A model generated the notes under the pieces. It had not been told where the DNA came from. It worked only from the letters and a program-made list of their open reading frames with translations, and ran no database searches. Below are positions 31,782 to 39,897 of a stretch of 52,818 nucleotides of DNA, piece after piece. Numbering within the stretch: position 1 is the first letter of the stretch; every line of letters begins with the position of its first letter. This DNA comes from JAVBLU01 sp031553225 (GTDB taxonomy: Bacteria; Bacillota; Clostridia; Christensenellales; UBA1750). Location: assembly GCA_031553225.1 (NCBI GenBank), contig JAVBLU010000003.1, positions 1 through 52,818 of the forward strand. Direction: 5' to 3'. The translations under genes were made by a program, and so were the position numbers.

Positions 31782-32867
31782 TTATTTGTATGTGCCCAGC
31801 TGAAGCCCGTAGTCCACAAAGTGGCGGTAGGTGGGCATGTCCACGGTGCAGGGGATGGAATGGTCGGAGTGGAGGGAATAGCCAAAGCCCTGCATGACGA
31901 GGGGCACCTTGGCCTCCAGCTCGCGGTCGATCTGCGCAAAATCGTTCGTGTACAGCACGCGCACGTCGATGCCGCCCATGAAGGACAGCCTGTCGCCGTA
32001 CCACTTGTGCAGCTTGATAAGGTCCATGCCGGCCTTCACTTCGATCACCTGCAGGGCGTCCATGCCGGCGCGCATCAGGCCGGGCACCAGCTTTTCCACC
32101 ATGCCGCAGGAATGCACGAGCACCGGCAGGCCCAGGCTCTTGTTGTAGTCGAAGCACAGCTTGTGCCCGGGGAAGATGATCTCGTCGTACATGGCGGGCG
32201 ACATGAAGGGACGGCCCAGGAACCCCATGTCCTCGTAGTACCACATGCCGTCGGGCTTTCCTTCCTTGGCAAAGAGGATCTCCTGCAGCTCCAATGTCAC
32301 GCGGGCGTAGGTATTCACCATGTCCTTCACCCAGTCCGGGTCCAGAGCCATGCCGGCCAGCATGTGCTCGTGCCCGCATACGGGGTGCATCAGCTCAAAC
32401 ACCTGCACGCCGCTCCAGAAGAAGAACCGTCCGGCCTTGCGGGCGGCCTCCTTGGCATTTCGGTACGCCTCGAAATTGATGCGGCGCGGGTCGGCGGTGA
32501 GCTTGGGCTTGATGTGCTCCTCCCATGCGCCGCGTTCCTTCACCAGAAAATCCACGTGCTCGGGGGTGGTGTCGTGAAACTTGTGGCGGCGCAGCAGGGC
32601 GCCGTTGCCGTCGCGGATGAGGCGGGTGTCCTCGTTCTCCTCCACCACAACCGGTTCAAAGTCCAGGTCGGCCACCAGCTTAAAGGCCCAGCACTGGCCC
32701 ATATCGAAGCCGAACAGATCGGCGAAGCTGTCGCCTTCCTGAACGTAGCCCTTTTCCTTCCACACCCGGTGCGTATCGCCCCAAAAATGCTCGTACAGGG
32801 GGATGCGGTCGATGGGCTTTCTGTATAAAAAATTGGTTGTTCGCTCAAGGCCGGTCATGGGCGCCAT
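31782..32867 (-). CDS. UroD-superfamily methyltransferase-like protein (MtaA/CmuA type)
   Basis: A 361-residue TIM-barrel protein of the uroporphyrinogen decarboxylase superfamily. It carries the zinc motif HxCG in LVHSCGMVEKLVPGLM (about 233-248), a FMGGIDVRVL segment, and a further Cys in HSIPCTVDMPTYRHF. These features mark the corrinoid:thiol methyltransferase branch (MtaA, MtbA, CmuA) rather than haem synthesis. Start ATG 32865-32867 lies 8 nt after GGGAGGCG. No corrinoid protein or other methyltransferase subunit is adjacent, so a role in methyl-group transfer or demethylation is inferred only. A second, distant relative lies at 41355. Confidence 0.82.
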   Translation of the reverse strand: MAPMTGLERTTNFLYRKPIDRIPLYEHFWGDTHRVWKEKGYVQEGDSFADLFGFDMGQCWAFKLVADLDFEPVVVEENEDTRLIRDGNGALLRRHKFHDTTPEHVDFLVKERGAWEEHIKPKLTADPRRINFEAYRNAKEAARKAGRFFFWSGVQVFELMHPVCGHEHMLAGMALDPDWVKDMVNTYARVTLELQEILFAKEGKPDGMWYYEDMGFLGRPFMSPAMYDEIIFPGHKLCFDYNKSLGLPVLVHSCGMVEKLVPGLMRAGMDALQVIEVKAGMDLIKLHKWYGDRLSFMGGIDVRVLYTNDFAQIDRELEAKVPLVMQGFGYSLHSDHSIPCTVDMPTYRHFVDYGLQLGTYK

Positions 32868-32900
32868 GATGTTTCGCCTCCCGTCATACGTTGACGCCTT

Positions 32901-32929
32901 ATTATACACGACGGGGCGGCGCTTGTCAT
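32901..32929 (-). promoter_or_regulatory. Promoter of the UroD-like gene
   Basis: On the minus strand ATGACA (32924-32929), 17 bp, TATAAT (32901-32906), about 33 nt before the ATG. Confidence 0.75.
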
Positions 32930-32931
32930 CG

Positions 32932-32960
32932 CACCCGGCCGGCAAAAATGGCATAGAATA
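32932..32960 (+). promoter_or_regulatory. Candidate SigK-like sporulation promoter
   Basis: CACC (32932-32935), 16 bp, CATAGAATA (32952-32960). This agrees with the SigK pattern mACm, 16-17 bp, CATAnnnTA at every defined position. No sigma-A pair with normal spacing was found here. It lies about 50 nt before the Cys/Pro-rich gene. Confidence 0.5.
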
Positions 32961-33010
32961 CACTGCCATGGAAAGCCGGGTGTGTACCCTGGCTTGAAGG
33001 AGTGAAGAAC

Positions 33011-34105
33011 ATGCCCGAACTGCAAACCACCTCCTGCGGCCTGACGAACCCACAGCGGGAGCGCGCCCGGCACGGGCAGCGCGGCGTGCCCCTGCCCACA
33101 TCAAAACCGGGGGGCGATCCCGGGCGCTACGCCGCCTCGTGCTGGGCGAGGGAAAGCGCGGTGTACCGCCGCCCGGAGCCCTGCCCGAACCTGGGCCCGG
33201 CTGCGGAATGCTGCCCGAGCGACCCGTGCCGACCGGATCCCTGCCGGCCGGATCCCTGTCGGCCGGATCCGTGCTGCGACCCCTACAGGCCCGGCTGCAG
33301 CCCGCGCGATCCCTGCCCGTGCCCGAACCTGGGCCCGGCCGCGGAGCGCTGCCCCCCGGAGCCGTTCTGCCCGGCGCCTTGCCCGCCTTATCTGCCGCCC
33401 TGTCCGACGCCTTGCCCGACGCCCTGCCCGACGCCCTGGCCCGCGCCCTGCCCGCCGTACCCGCCGCCCTGTCCGCCGCCTTGCCCGACGCCCTGGCCCG
33501 CGCCCTGTCCGCCGTACCCGCCGCCCTGCCCGCCGTACCCCCGGGAACCGGACCCCTGCGGCCTTGATCCGATGTACACGCTGGTGCAGCAGGTGCTGGA
33601 CGTGCAGCGGGTGAGCCTTCAGTGCCAAAGCGCCACGCTGTACCCGCAAAACGTGTGCCCGCCCGGGGCGCAGCCGCCGTACCAGTTTGTCAGCGCGTCC
33701 CCTTCCGCCCGGCGGCCGGAGGTGCGCAACGTGAGCGTGTGCCCCTCGCAGCGCGCTGGGTTTTCCCGCGTGCATGCCGACGTGTTCCTGCCCGTGGAGC
33801 TGTGCTTTACCGACGCCGCCGGACGGCGTTTCACCGGCCAGGAGGCCATTTTGGTGCCCATGGACTGCCTGATGCGCGTGCCGGACTGCACGCCCTACAG
33901 CATCGAGGCCCTGGGCGTGGCGCGTATCGCAAGCGGCGAGAGCGCCGGAGGCGCGGCGCTGCGCGTCACCTTCAGCGCGGAGGTGTGCCTGTACGTGGCC
34001 ACGCTGCGCAGGGGCGAGGGCTGCCTGCCCGCCTGTCCGCCCGGATGCGCCTGCCCGCGGTGCCGGTGCTCGCATTATTTTCGGTTGCCTCTGTACCCGC
34101 AGTAG
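33011..34105 (+). CDS. Cys/Pro-repeat protein, candidate spore coat component
   Basis: I do not recognise a named family. The 364-residue protein has three parts. Residues 1-55 are polar. Residues 56-180 are low complexity, built from PDPCR (three in a row), a CPNLGPAAE unit that occurs twice, and about ten PCP-type units such as PCPTPCPTP and PCPPYPPPC. Residues 185-364 look folded, with RVHADVFLPVELCFTDAAG, ILVPMDCLMRVPD and a final Cys-rich loop (CPPGCACPRCRC). More than 30 Cys are present, there is no signal peptide, and the ATG follows AAGGAG. Cys cross-linking, the repeats and a SigK-like promoter fit an insoluble spore coat protein; this is inference. Confidence 0.75.
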   Translation: MPELQTTSCGLTNPQRERARHGQRGVPLPTSKPGGDPGRYAASCWARESAVYRRPEPCPNLGPAAECCPSDPCRPDPCRPDPCRPDPCCDPYRPGCSPRDPCPCPNLGPAAERCPPEPFCPAPCPPYLPPCPTPCPTPCPTPWPAPCPPYPPPCPPPCPTPWPAPCPPYPPPCPPYPREPDPCGLDPMYTLVQQVLDVQRVSLQCQSATLYPQNVCPPGAQPPYQFVSASPSARRPEVRNVSVCPSQRAGFSRVHADVFLPVELCFTDAAGRRFTGQEAILVPMDCLMRVPDCTPYSIEALGVARIASGESAGGAALRVTFSAEVCLYVATLRRGEGCLPACPPGCACPRCRCSHYFRLPLYPQ

Positions 34106-34162
34106 CGCCGGCTTGTGAAAACGCGGCTGCGCCCGCAGCCTTCGCGCGCATAGAATGAACAG

Positions 34163-34196
34163 GGGGCTGCCGTGCGCCGCGTGCGCAGGCAGCCCC
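34163..34196. terminator. Hairpin between convergent genes
   Basis: GGGGCTGCC (34163-34171) and GGCAGCCCC (34188-34196) form a 9-bp stem between the Cys/Pro-rich gene and the phosphotransferase gene. No U tract is present on either side, so it is a weak bidirectional terminator candidate. Confidence 0.45.
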
Positions 34197-34248
34197 AAAT
34201 GCATTGTCCGGCGCGAAGGAAGCCGCTTTCGGCTGCGCCCCGGGCCCG

Positions 34249-35055
34249 TTACAGGCGAAAGGCAAGAAGGCCGCAAAGCCGCAGCCGGGCGGGGTCCACG
34301 GCGTCGCGGCCGTAGGCGTCCAGAAACAGCTCTCCAAAGACATGATCGCGCAGGTTGTGCTGAATGGTCCAAAGGCCCCACACAAGGTCAAAGTGTCGGT
34401 CGCCGCGGCCGCCGCCGGCCAGATCCACAAAGCCGGTGAAAGCCCAGTCGCGCAGCATGATGTTGGGCAGGCAGCAGTCGCCGTGCAGCAGGGCGTCGTT
34501 CCTCAGCAGCCGCGCGCCGCGCGCCAGCTCCTCTGCGGCCTCCTGCGGGCGGGCGGGGCCGATGTGGGGCGCGATGCTGCGCAGGTAACCCTCGTCGAAA
34601 GCGGCGGCCTCCGCGCCTTCCAGCAGGCCGCCGAGGCGGTCCTGCACGGGGCAGGCCGAGGCGTCCAGCCCGTGCAGGCGGCGAAGCGAGCGCCCGAACA
34701 CCTCGCACAGGCGCTCCGGCTGCGCCACGTGTTCCGGGGCGACGCCGTCCTTTCCGGGTACGGCGGCCGTGGCCAGGTAGTCGCGCGCGCCGCTCGTATA
34801 AAAGAGCACGGGCGCCGTAACGCCCAAGGTGGCGAAATACGCCTGCATCACGCTCTCCTGCGCAAGCTCGCCCGCCTTTGCGATCTTCAGGTACGCGCCC
34901 CCGCCGCGCTCAACGTACAGCACGCGCGCGCCGGAGCAGCCGCTGCTGTCGCGCACGGGCGCGCCGCCGATCCATGCGGCCACCTCGGGCGGCAGGTTCA
35001 GCCCCTCAACGTTCACCGCCTCCCGGTCCGGCACGGGCGGCACCCCCCTGCGCAT
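34249..35055 (-). CDS. Aminoglycoside phosphotransferase APH(3')-like kinase
   Basis: A 268-residue kinase-fold protein. The ATP-site lysine is in AYLKIAK, and the catalytic loop is LLHGDCCLPNIML (about 190-203), the Brenner motif HGDxxxxN. FVDLAGGGRGDRHFDL supplies the metal-binding Asp and the APH(3')-type GxxDR/HxD segment. Overall it resembles APH(3') enzymes, which phosphorylate kanamycin and neomycin. The base composition equals the core genome and no mobile element is near, so it is an intrinsic gene. The real substrate may be an aminoglycoside or another hydroxylated metabolite. The ATG follows AGGAAAATAG. Confidence 0.85.
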   Translation of the reverse strand: MRRGVPPVPDREAVNVEGLNLPPEVAAWIGGAPVRDSSGCSGARVLYVERGGGAYLKIAKAGELAQESVMQAYFATLGVTAPVLFYTSGARDYLATAAVPGKDGVAPEHVAQPERLCEVFGRSLRRLHGLDASACPVQDRLGGLLEGAEAAAFDEGYLRSIAPHIGPARPQEAAEELARGARLLRNDALLHGDCCLPNIMLRDWAFTGFVDLAGGGRGDRHFDLVWGLWTIQHNLRDHVFGELFLDAYGRDAVDPARLRLCGLLAFRL

Positions 35056-35160
35056 AACTATTTTCCTGTATTCTTCATGATAGCACGGTCCATTTGCCCC
35101 CGCAAGCCCGTCCGCCCTTCCGCCGGCGCAACAAAAATAGACAGATCCTCATGTTTTGTA

Positions 35161-35187
35161 TAAGGTTTTTTCGAATATATCCGATAA
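35161..35187 (+). promoter_or_regulatory. Sigma-D (sigma-28)-like promoter of the EAL-HDOD gene
   Basis: TAAGGTTT (35161-35168), 11 bp, TCCGATAA (35180-35187). The FliA/SigD consensus is TAAAGTTT, 11 bp, GCCGATAA, so each half differs by one base and the spacing is exact. The start would be about 62 nt before the ATG at 35257. Confidence 0.6.
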
Positions 35188-35256
35188 CATGACTTGGATG
35201 CCTATTCACCATGCGCGCTGGCCGCGCGTACATGGTCTTTCGGGGAGGGGCAGCGC

Positions 35257-36528
35257 ATGAAGCTCTTCATCGTGGCCGTACCGCTGTTTACGGCGGACAT
35301 GGCGGTGGACTCGTACCGCATGATCTACCGCAAAGCGGACCGCCTGCTGGGCACGGACGACAACTTCTCGATGTTTGAGGGGGCGATGGTGTCCCCGGGC
35401 ATCGAGCTGATCAATGAGGTGGGGCTGGAGCCCTTCACGGGCGGCAAGCGCATCTTCGTGGAGATGAACCACTTTTTGCTGCTGGCCCGCGCGCCCTTTG
35501 AATGCCGGATCCCCTTCGAATCCTTCATATGCGTATTCGGGCCGGACATCACGCCCGATCCGATGTATCTGGAGCTGGCGCGCGAGCTGAAGTCCAACGG
35601 CTTCTCCATCGCGCTGATGGGCATGGATTACAACAACGACACCGAGCCGTACTATTTCATGGCCGATTACCTGATTGTGAACGCCTCGGACCAGCGCGAG
35701 CTGAGCAAGGCGCTGTTGGCGCACAGGCGGTACGCGGGCCTTACGGTGGTGTACGACAACGTGGACGACCCCTCCGCCTTCCAGCGCCTGAAAGCGCACA
35801 AGGACGCGCTGTTCTCCGGGAAATTCTACAACATTCCCATCACCGCGGGCAAAACAAAGATCGCGCCTCTGAAGGCCAACGCGCTTCGGCTCATCAACAC
35901 CGTGGCCAACGAGGACTTCGACCTGACGACGGTGGCCAAGGTCATCCAGCAGGACGCGTCCCTGTCCATATCGCTGCTGCGTTTCATCAACTCGCCGTCG
36001 GTGGGGCGCACATACCGCCTTACGTCCGTGTCGCAGGCCATCGCCATGCTCGGGCAAAAAGAGGTGCGCAAGTGGATCACCACGGCCGTGTCCACGGCGC
36101 TGGGCGAGGACAAGCCCAGCGAGATCACCAAGATGTCGCTGATACGCGCCAAATTCGCGGAAAACCTGGCGTACTGCTTCGAGATGGCCATGGACGCGCC
36201 GAACTGCTTCCTGATGGGGCTGTTTTCCTTCCTGGACGTAATCTTGGAGATGCCCATGGACAAGGCCGTGGAGCAGGTGGCGCTGGACGAGCGGGTGAAA
36301 GAGGCGCTTCTGGGCAAACCCGGCCGCCTGAACAGCGTGCTGGGCCTTATGTACGCTTACGAGCGCGCCGAATGGATCGATGTTTCCTACTACATGCTCA
36401 ACGCCAACTCCGACGTAGAAGCCGTGTCCAAAGCCTTTATGGACGCCCTTATGTGGTACAAGGGCCTGCTGGATTCCCTGAACGAGGACCCCGGGCAGCC
36501 TGAACCTTCCGCTAAAGCGGCCCGCTAG
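35257..36528 (+). CDS. Degenerate EAL plus HDOD signalling protein (YuxH-like)
   Basis: A 423-residue cytosolic protein. Residues 1-200 resemble an EAL domain (VPLFTADMAVDSYRMIYRKAD) but lack the E-A-L and metal-binding residues, so c-di-GMP hydrolysis is not expected. Residues 200-400 are an HDOD domain (NALRLINTVANEDFDLTTVAKVI and SVSQAIAMLGQKEVRKWIT). B. subtilis YuxH and CdgJ-type relatives have this layout and influence motility or c-di-GMP signalling. The ATG follows GGGGAGGGG. A sigma-28-like promoter and a strong terminator define a single-gene unit tied to the motility regulon. Confidence 0.88.
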   Translation: MKLFIVAVPLFTADMAVDSYRMIYRKADRLLGTDDNFSMFEGAMVSPGIELINEVGLEPFTGGKRIFVEMNHFLLLARAPFECRIPFESFICVFGPDITPDPMYLELARELKSNGFSIALMGMDYNNDTEPYYFMADYLIVNASDQRELSKALLAHRRYAGLTVVYDNVDDPSAFQRLKAHKDALFSGKFYNIPITAGKTKIAPLKANALRLINTVANEDFDLTTVAKVIQQDASLSISLLRFINSPSVGRTYRLTSVSQAIAMLGQKEVRKWITTAVSTALGEDKPSEITKMSLIRAKFAENLAYCFEMAMDAPNCFLMGLFSFLDVILEMPMDKAVEQVALDERVKEALLGKPGRLNSVLGLMYAYERAEWIDVSYYMLNANSDVEAVSKAFMDALMWYKGLLDSLNEDPGQPEPSAKAAR

Positions 36529-36542
36529 CGCGCCCGCCGAAC

Positions 36543-36573
36543 AAAACAAACCCCGCTTTGCGGGGTTTGTTTT
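36543..36573 (+). terminator. Terminator of the EAL-HDOD gene
   Basis: AAAACAAACCCCG and CGGGGTTTGTTTT form a perfect stem (36543-36573) ending in T's. Confidence 0.9.
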
Positions 36574-36812
36574 GCGTATGGTTTGCGTCCTTCTCTCCGG
36601 GCTCAGTACACAACCGGAAACCCGCCGTACCCGCCGCCGGCTTTCCACCGCATCCCGCCGCATGTCGTGTCGGAAGAGCGCCGGGACAGGCTTCGTCTTC
36701 AGGCTGCGCGGATCCGGCGGCTCATGCCGCCGAACCCGCTTCCACCGACGCGGGAAGCCTGTGCATCTGCCGAAGCGTCCGCATTTCCCCCGTGTGATGA
36801 AGTTCAAGGAAC

Positions 36813-36842
36813 CGTATCCCCTGGCAGGGGGCGAGGGATACG
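36813..36842 (-). terminator. Weak hairpin after the M16 peptidase gene
   Basis: CGTATCCC (36813-36820) and GGGATACG (36835-36842) form an 8-bp stem 10 nt after the stop codon of the minus-strand peptidase gene. No U tract follows. Confidence 0.4.
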
Positions 36843-36852
36843 CTCTCCCCCA

Positions 36853-38109
36853 TCACCCCTGCATCAGGGCGGGAATGTCGAAACCCTTGGGAAGCTTGCC
36901 CACGGCGGCGGCGGAAAATCCCCCGCCAAAGCGGGCGGCGGCTACGCGGCGCACATCGTCCATGGACACGGCGGTTATGCGGCGCAATACCTCTTCCTCG
37001 GCGAGCACACGGCCGCGCAGAAGCATCTGGCGGCCAATGGCGGACATGCGGGCGGATCCGGACTCCTGGCTGAGGATGTAGGAGCCCTTGAGCTGTTCCT
37101 TTGCGTCGTCCAGCTCCTGGGGCGCGGGGCCCTCTTTGACGAACAGCTTCAGTTCCTGGGCGATGAGGCGCACGACCTGCTGAGCGTTTTCCTGCGACAT
37201 GCCGGCGTAAACGCTCAGCGCCCCGCAGCGCTGGTAGCTGGTGGGGTAGGTGTACACCGAATAGGCAAGGCCGCGCTCCTCGCGGATGCGCTGAAAAAGG
37301 CGGGAAGACATGCCCCCGCCGAGCATGTTCGACAGAACGGCCAGGGGGTAAGAATCCTCATGATCGGCGGGCACGCCGGGGAACCCAAGGCACAGGTGCG
37401 CCTGCTCGATGTCCTTCTCCTGCAGGAGCACGGCGCGGGCCAGTTCGGGCGCGGTGGCCAGGCGCGGCGGCACGGGCGCGGCGGCCCAGGCGCCAAAGCA
37501 GCGCTCAATCAGCTCGTCCAGAACGGCCTTGTCGTATTTTCCGGCGACGGCCAGCACGCAGTTGCCCGGCACGTACATGCGGCTTCGGTAGGCGGCCAGA
37601 TCGGCGCGCGACATGCGTTTGATGTTGTCGGCCGGGCCCAGAATCGTGCGGGCGAGCGGGTCGTCCTTCCAGTGGGCCCGGGAGGCCAGCTCGTGCACCA
37701 GGTCCTCGGGCGTGTCCTCCACCATGTTGATCTCCTCGATGATGACGCCCTTTTCCTTCTTCATCTCCTCTTCGCTCAAGGAGGCGTGCAGGGTGAGATC
37801 GGCCAAAATGTCCATGGCCTGAGGCAGGTGCTCGTCCATCACCTTCACGTGAAAGCAGGTGCACTCCTTGCTTGTGAAGGCGTTCATCTGGCCGCCGATG
37901 CGGTCCATGGCCACGGCGAGGTCCTTGGCGGAGCGCTCGGCCGTGCCCTTGAACACCATGTGCTCGATGAAATGGGACACGCCGTTGTTCCCCTCGTCCT
38001 CGTTCTGCGACCCGGCGCGCACCCACACGCCCACGGCCACGGAGCGCATGTGCGCTATGGGCTCGCAGGCCACGGTGAGGCCGTTTTTTTTCGTAGTAAC
38101 CTCCAGCAT
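36853..38109 (-). CDS. M16-family zinc peptidase (processing-peptidase-like, YmxG type)
   Basis: A 418-residue insulinase-family protein. The inverted zinc motif HxxEH is HFIEHMVFKG (about 47-56), with the third ligand in the EEINMVEDTPEDLVHE region about 75 residues on. The C-terminal half has MSSRLFQRIREERGLAYSVYTY, the conserved R/Y region of the second M16 repeat. YmxG-like proteins are common in Firmicutes, often near dut, pnp or polymerase genes, and their substrates are unknown. AGGAGG lies 7 nt before the ATG. Nothing in the context points to a peptide precursor. Confidence 0.93.
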   Translation of the reverse strand: MLEVTTKKNGLTVACEPIAHMRSVAVGVWVRAGSQNEDEGNNGVSHFIEHMVFKGTAERSAKDLAVAMDRIGGQMNAFTSKECTCFHVKVMDEHLPQAMDILADLTLHASLSEEEMKKEKGVIIEEINMVEDTPEDLVHELASRAHWKDDPLARTILGPADNIKRMSRADLAAYRSRMYVPGNCVLAVAGKYDKAVLDELIERCFGAWAAAPVPPRLATAPELARAVLLQEKDIEQAHLCLGFPGVPADHEDSYPLAVLSNMLGGGMSSRLFQRIREERGLAYSVYTYPTSYQRCGALSVYAGMSQENAQQVVRLIAQELKLFVKEGPAPQELDDAKEQLKGSYILSQESGSARMSAIGRQMLLRGRVLAEEEVLRRITAVSMDDVRRVAAARFGGGFSAAAVGKLPKGFDIPALMQG

Positions 38110-38224
38110 GAGGCAACCTCCTAACAAGCGGAAGGCCGCGACAGGGCCGCGGCTTTCCATCAGCATATTCTGCACTAGCTTCTCCCAACACGAAAAAGGG
38201 TATGAGCTTTTGCGCAAAAAGGCT

Positions 38225-38743
38225 CTAGTCGTCCTCCTCGCCGGGCGGCGGAGGCGACGGGAGCAGCACGCCTTCCAGGGCAAGCAGCGCGCGCTTAACG
38301 TGCAGGCCGCCGCCGTACCCGCCAAGGCCGTCCGCCGCCACAACGCGGTGGCAGGGCAACAGAATGGGCAGGGGGTTGCACCCGCACGCCTGGCCCACGG
38401 CGCGCGGGGCGCGCGGGGAACCGGCGCGGCGGGCCAGCTCCTGATAGGTGACCACCTGGCCGTAGGGCACCTTGGCAAGTTCGCTCAGGCACCGCGTTTG
38501 AAAGAGCGTGCCGCGCACGTCCAGGGGCAGGGTAAACGCCTTGAGAGCCTTGCGAAAGTAGGCGTTCACCTGCTCCTGCACGGGAAAGGGCATGCCCGGC
38601 AGGCGGAAATACCGCCCGGCGCTCTCGCGCGCCTCCTGGCGGCCGCCGCGGTCAAAATCCACGAAAAGAAGGCCGCCGCTGCCCGCCACAAAAGTGAGCG
38701 GGCCTATGGGCGTTTGCAGGGTGAGCACGTACGCGCCTTCCAC
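38225..38743 (-). CDS. ogt: Methylated-DNA-protein-cysteine methyltransferase
   Basis: A suicide DNA repair protein that removes O6-alkyl groups from guanine onto its own cysteine. The 172-residue protein has VPYGQVVTYQELARRAGSPRAPRAVGQA (DNA-binding helix-turn-helix) and the active-site motif ILLPCHRVVAADGLGGYGGG. The C-terminal tail is Pro/acid-rich. The start is GTG (38741-38743), 9 bp after the stop of the DUF624 gene, so it is probably co-transcribed with it. Ogt and MGMT names are used interchangeably for this family. Confidence 0.95.
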   Translation of the reverse strand: MEGAYVLTLQTPIGPLTFVAGSGGLLFVDFDRGGRQEARESAGRYFRLPGMPFPVQEQVNAYFRKALKAFTLPLDVRGTLFQTRCLSELAKVPYGQVVTYQELARRAGSPRAPRAVGQACGCNPLPILLPCHRVVAADGLGGYGGGLHVKRALLALEGVLLPSPPPPGEEDD

Positions 38744-38752
38744 AGCGCGCCC

Positions 38753-39790
38753 CTAGTTGGCGGAGGGCTGGGGCTTGGGCACGCGGGGGGCCTGGGGCGC
38801 GGGCTTTTCCGGCTCGGGCTTGGGCTCGGGCTTGGCCTCGGGCTTGGGCTCCGGGTCGGCCTCCTCGCCTTCCTCCTGCTGCTCTTGGTCCTCCCACTCG
38901 TCCTCGTCCTTGCGCAGGCCCATGCCGATGGGCGCGCCGTCGATGCGCGGGTTGATGTACGTGTCGAACACCCAGTTGGCGTACGAAGCGAACAGGAACC
39001 ACATGAAGGCCAGCCCGAACAGAGCATAGTAAATGAGCGCCACAAGCATGACGATGCCGTTGCCCGTCACCACAAACACGGCCAGCGGCAAAACGGCCAG
39101 CAGGCCGAACAGCAGCGACCAGGGCGCGCGGCCCAGGGTGAGGATGAAGGCGTTGCGTACCAGATGCTTGAAGGACAGCTCGTAGCTCACCATCATGGGG
39201 TACAAAAGGATGTGCGTGAGCGTGATGAGCGCCAACAGCACGATCATGAGCACGCCCGGCACGAGCAGCAGCGCGTTGCCGGAGGCCATGGTGAAGTACC
39301 AGCGTATGGCCACGAGCATCACGTACAGCAGCAGGTTCCCCAGCAACACGGTAGCGATGCTCTGCTTCCAGTTCTCCCGAAAGCCCTGCCAGAAATCCGT
39401 CCACACCCAGGCGGACTCGTCGCGCGCCCAGCAGCGGCACACCCGGGCCACGCCGGCCGTGGCCGGCCCGGCGGGCAGCAGCGCAACAAAGTTGCCCAAT
39501 ATGAAAGTGAGCAGGAGGGACCACACGTCCAGGCCCTCCGGCAGCGCAGACGCGCCGCCTTCGATGACCGAGCGGATCAGCTCGTTGAGCAGCTGCAGGT
39601 TCATCCAGCCCCAAAAGATGAACGGGGCCAGGAAGATCAGGTAGATGATGTTCAGGGTGATCAGGCCGGACCAGCGCACCTTGAGCATCTCAAAGAAGAG
39701 CGCGCGCCGGTTGGCGGGCAGGTTGTCCGGGGTGTAGTCGGCCTTGTTGCCCTTGCCGTAGTACATGTTGTTAAAGAACCCGCCCAGCAT
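38753..39790 (-). CDS. DUF624 (YesL-like) membrane protein with charged repeat tail
   Basis: The protein has 345 residues with about six membrane helices and the DUF624 motif FVALLPAGPATAGVARV (about residues 98-114). YesL-type proteins are often next to sugar transport genes. The C-terminal 70 residues are an acidic stretch (EDEWEDQEQQEEGEEAD) followed by a PEPKPE repeat, predicted to be disordered and cytosolic. AGGAGG precedes the ATG. Neighbouring ogt is probably in the same transcript. The function is unknown. Confidence 0.8.
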   Translation of the reverse strand: MLGGFFNNMYYGKGNKADYTPDNLPANRRALFFEMLKVRWSGLITLNIIYLIFLAPFIFWGWMNLQLLNELIRSVIEGGASALPEGLDVWSLLLTFILGNFVALLPAGPATAGVARVCRCWARDESAWVWTDFWQGFRENWKQSIATVLLGNLLLYVMLVAIRWYFTMASGNALLLVPGVLMIVLLALITLTHILLYPMMVSYELSFKHLVRNAFILTLGRAPWSLLFGLLAVLPLAVFVVTGNGIVMLVALIYYALFGLAFMWFLFASYANWVFDTYINPRIDGAPIGMGLRKDEDEWEDQEQQEEGEEADPEPKPEAKPEPKPEPEKPAPQAPRVPKPQPSAN

Positions 39791-39812
39791 GGCATGCGCC
39801 TCCTATACTTCG

Positions 39813-39860
39813 CCGGCTGAAAACCTTGGTTTTAGCCGGTGCGCCCGCGTACGCGGGCGC
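39813..39860. terminator. Two adjacent inverted repeats upstream of the DUF624 gene
   Basis: CCGGCT-GAAAACC-TT-GGTTTT-A-GCCGG (39813-39839) is followed directly by the palindrome GCGCCCGCGTACGCGGGCGC (39841-39860). They lie between the M20 gene and the DUF624 gene on the minus strand and probably end the M20 transcript. U tracts are poor. Confidence 0.4.
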
Positions 39861-39897
39861 TTACTTGGTTGTGCCGGAAACCGGCGGGAGCGCGGGC

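Noticed and set aside
33180..33560. CRISPR-like array in the repeated Cys/Pro region
   Set aside because: The repeats are short, in frame, without regular spacers, and encode PCP-type peptide repeats.
34149..34157. A third CATAGAATG motif on the plus strand
   Set aside because: No gene follows on that strand and there is no upstream mACm element, so it is taken as chance.
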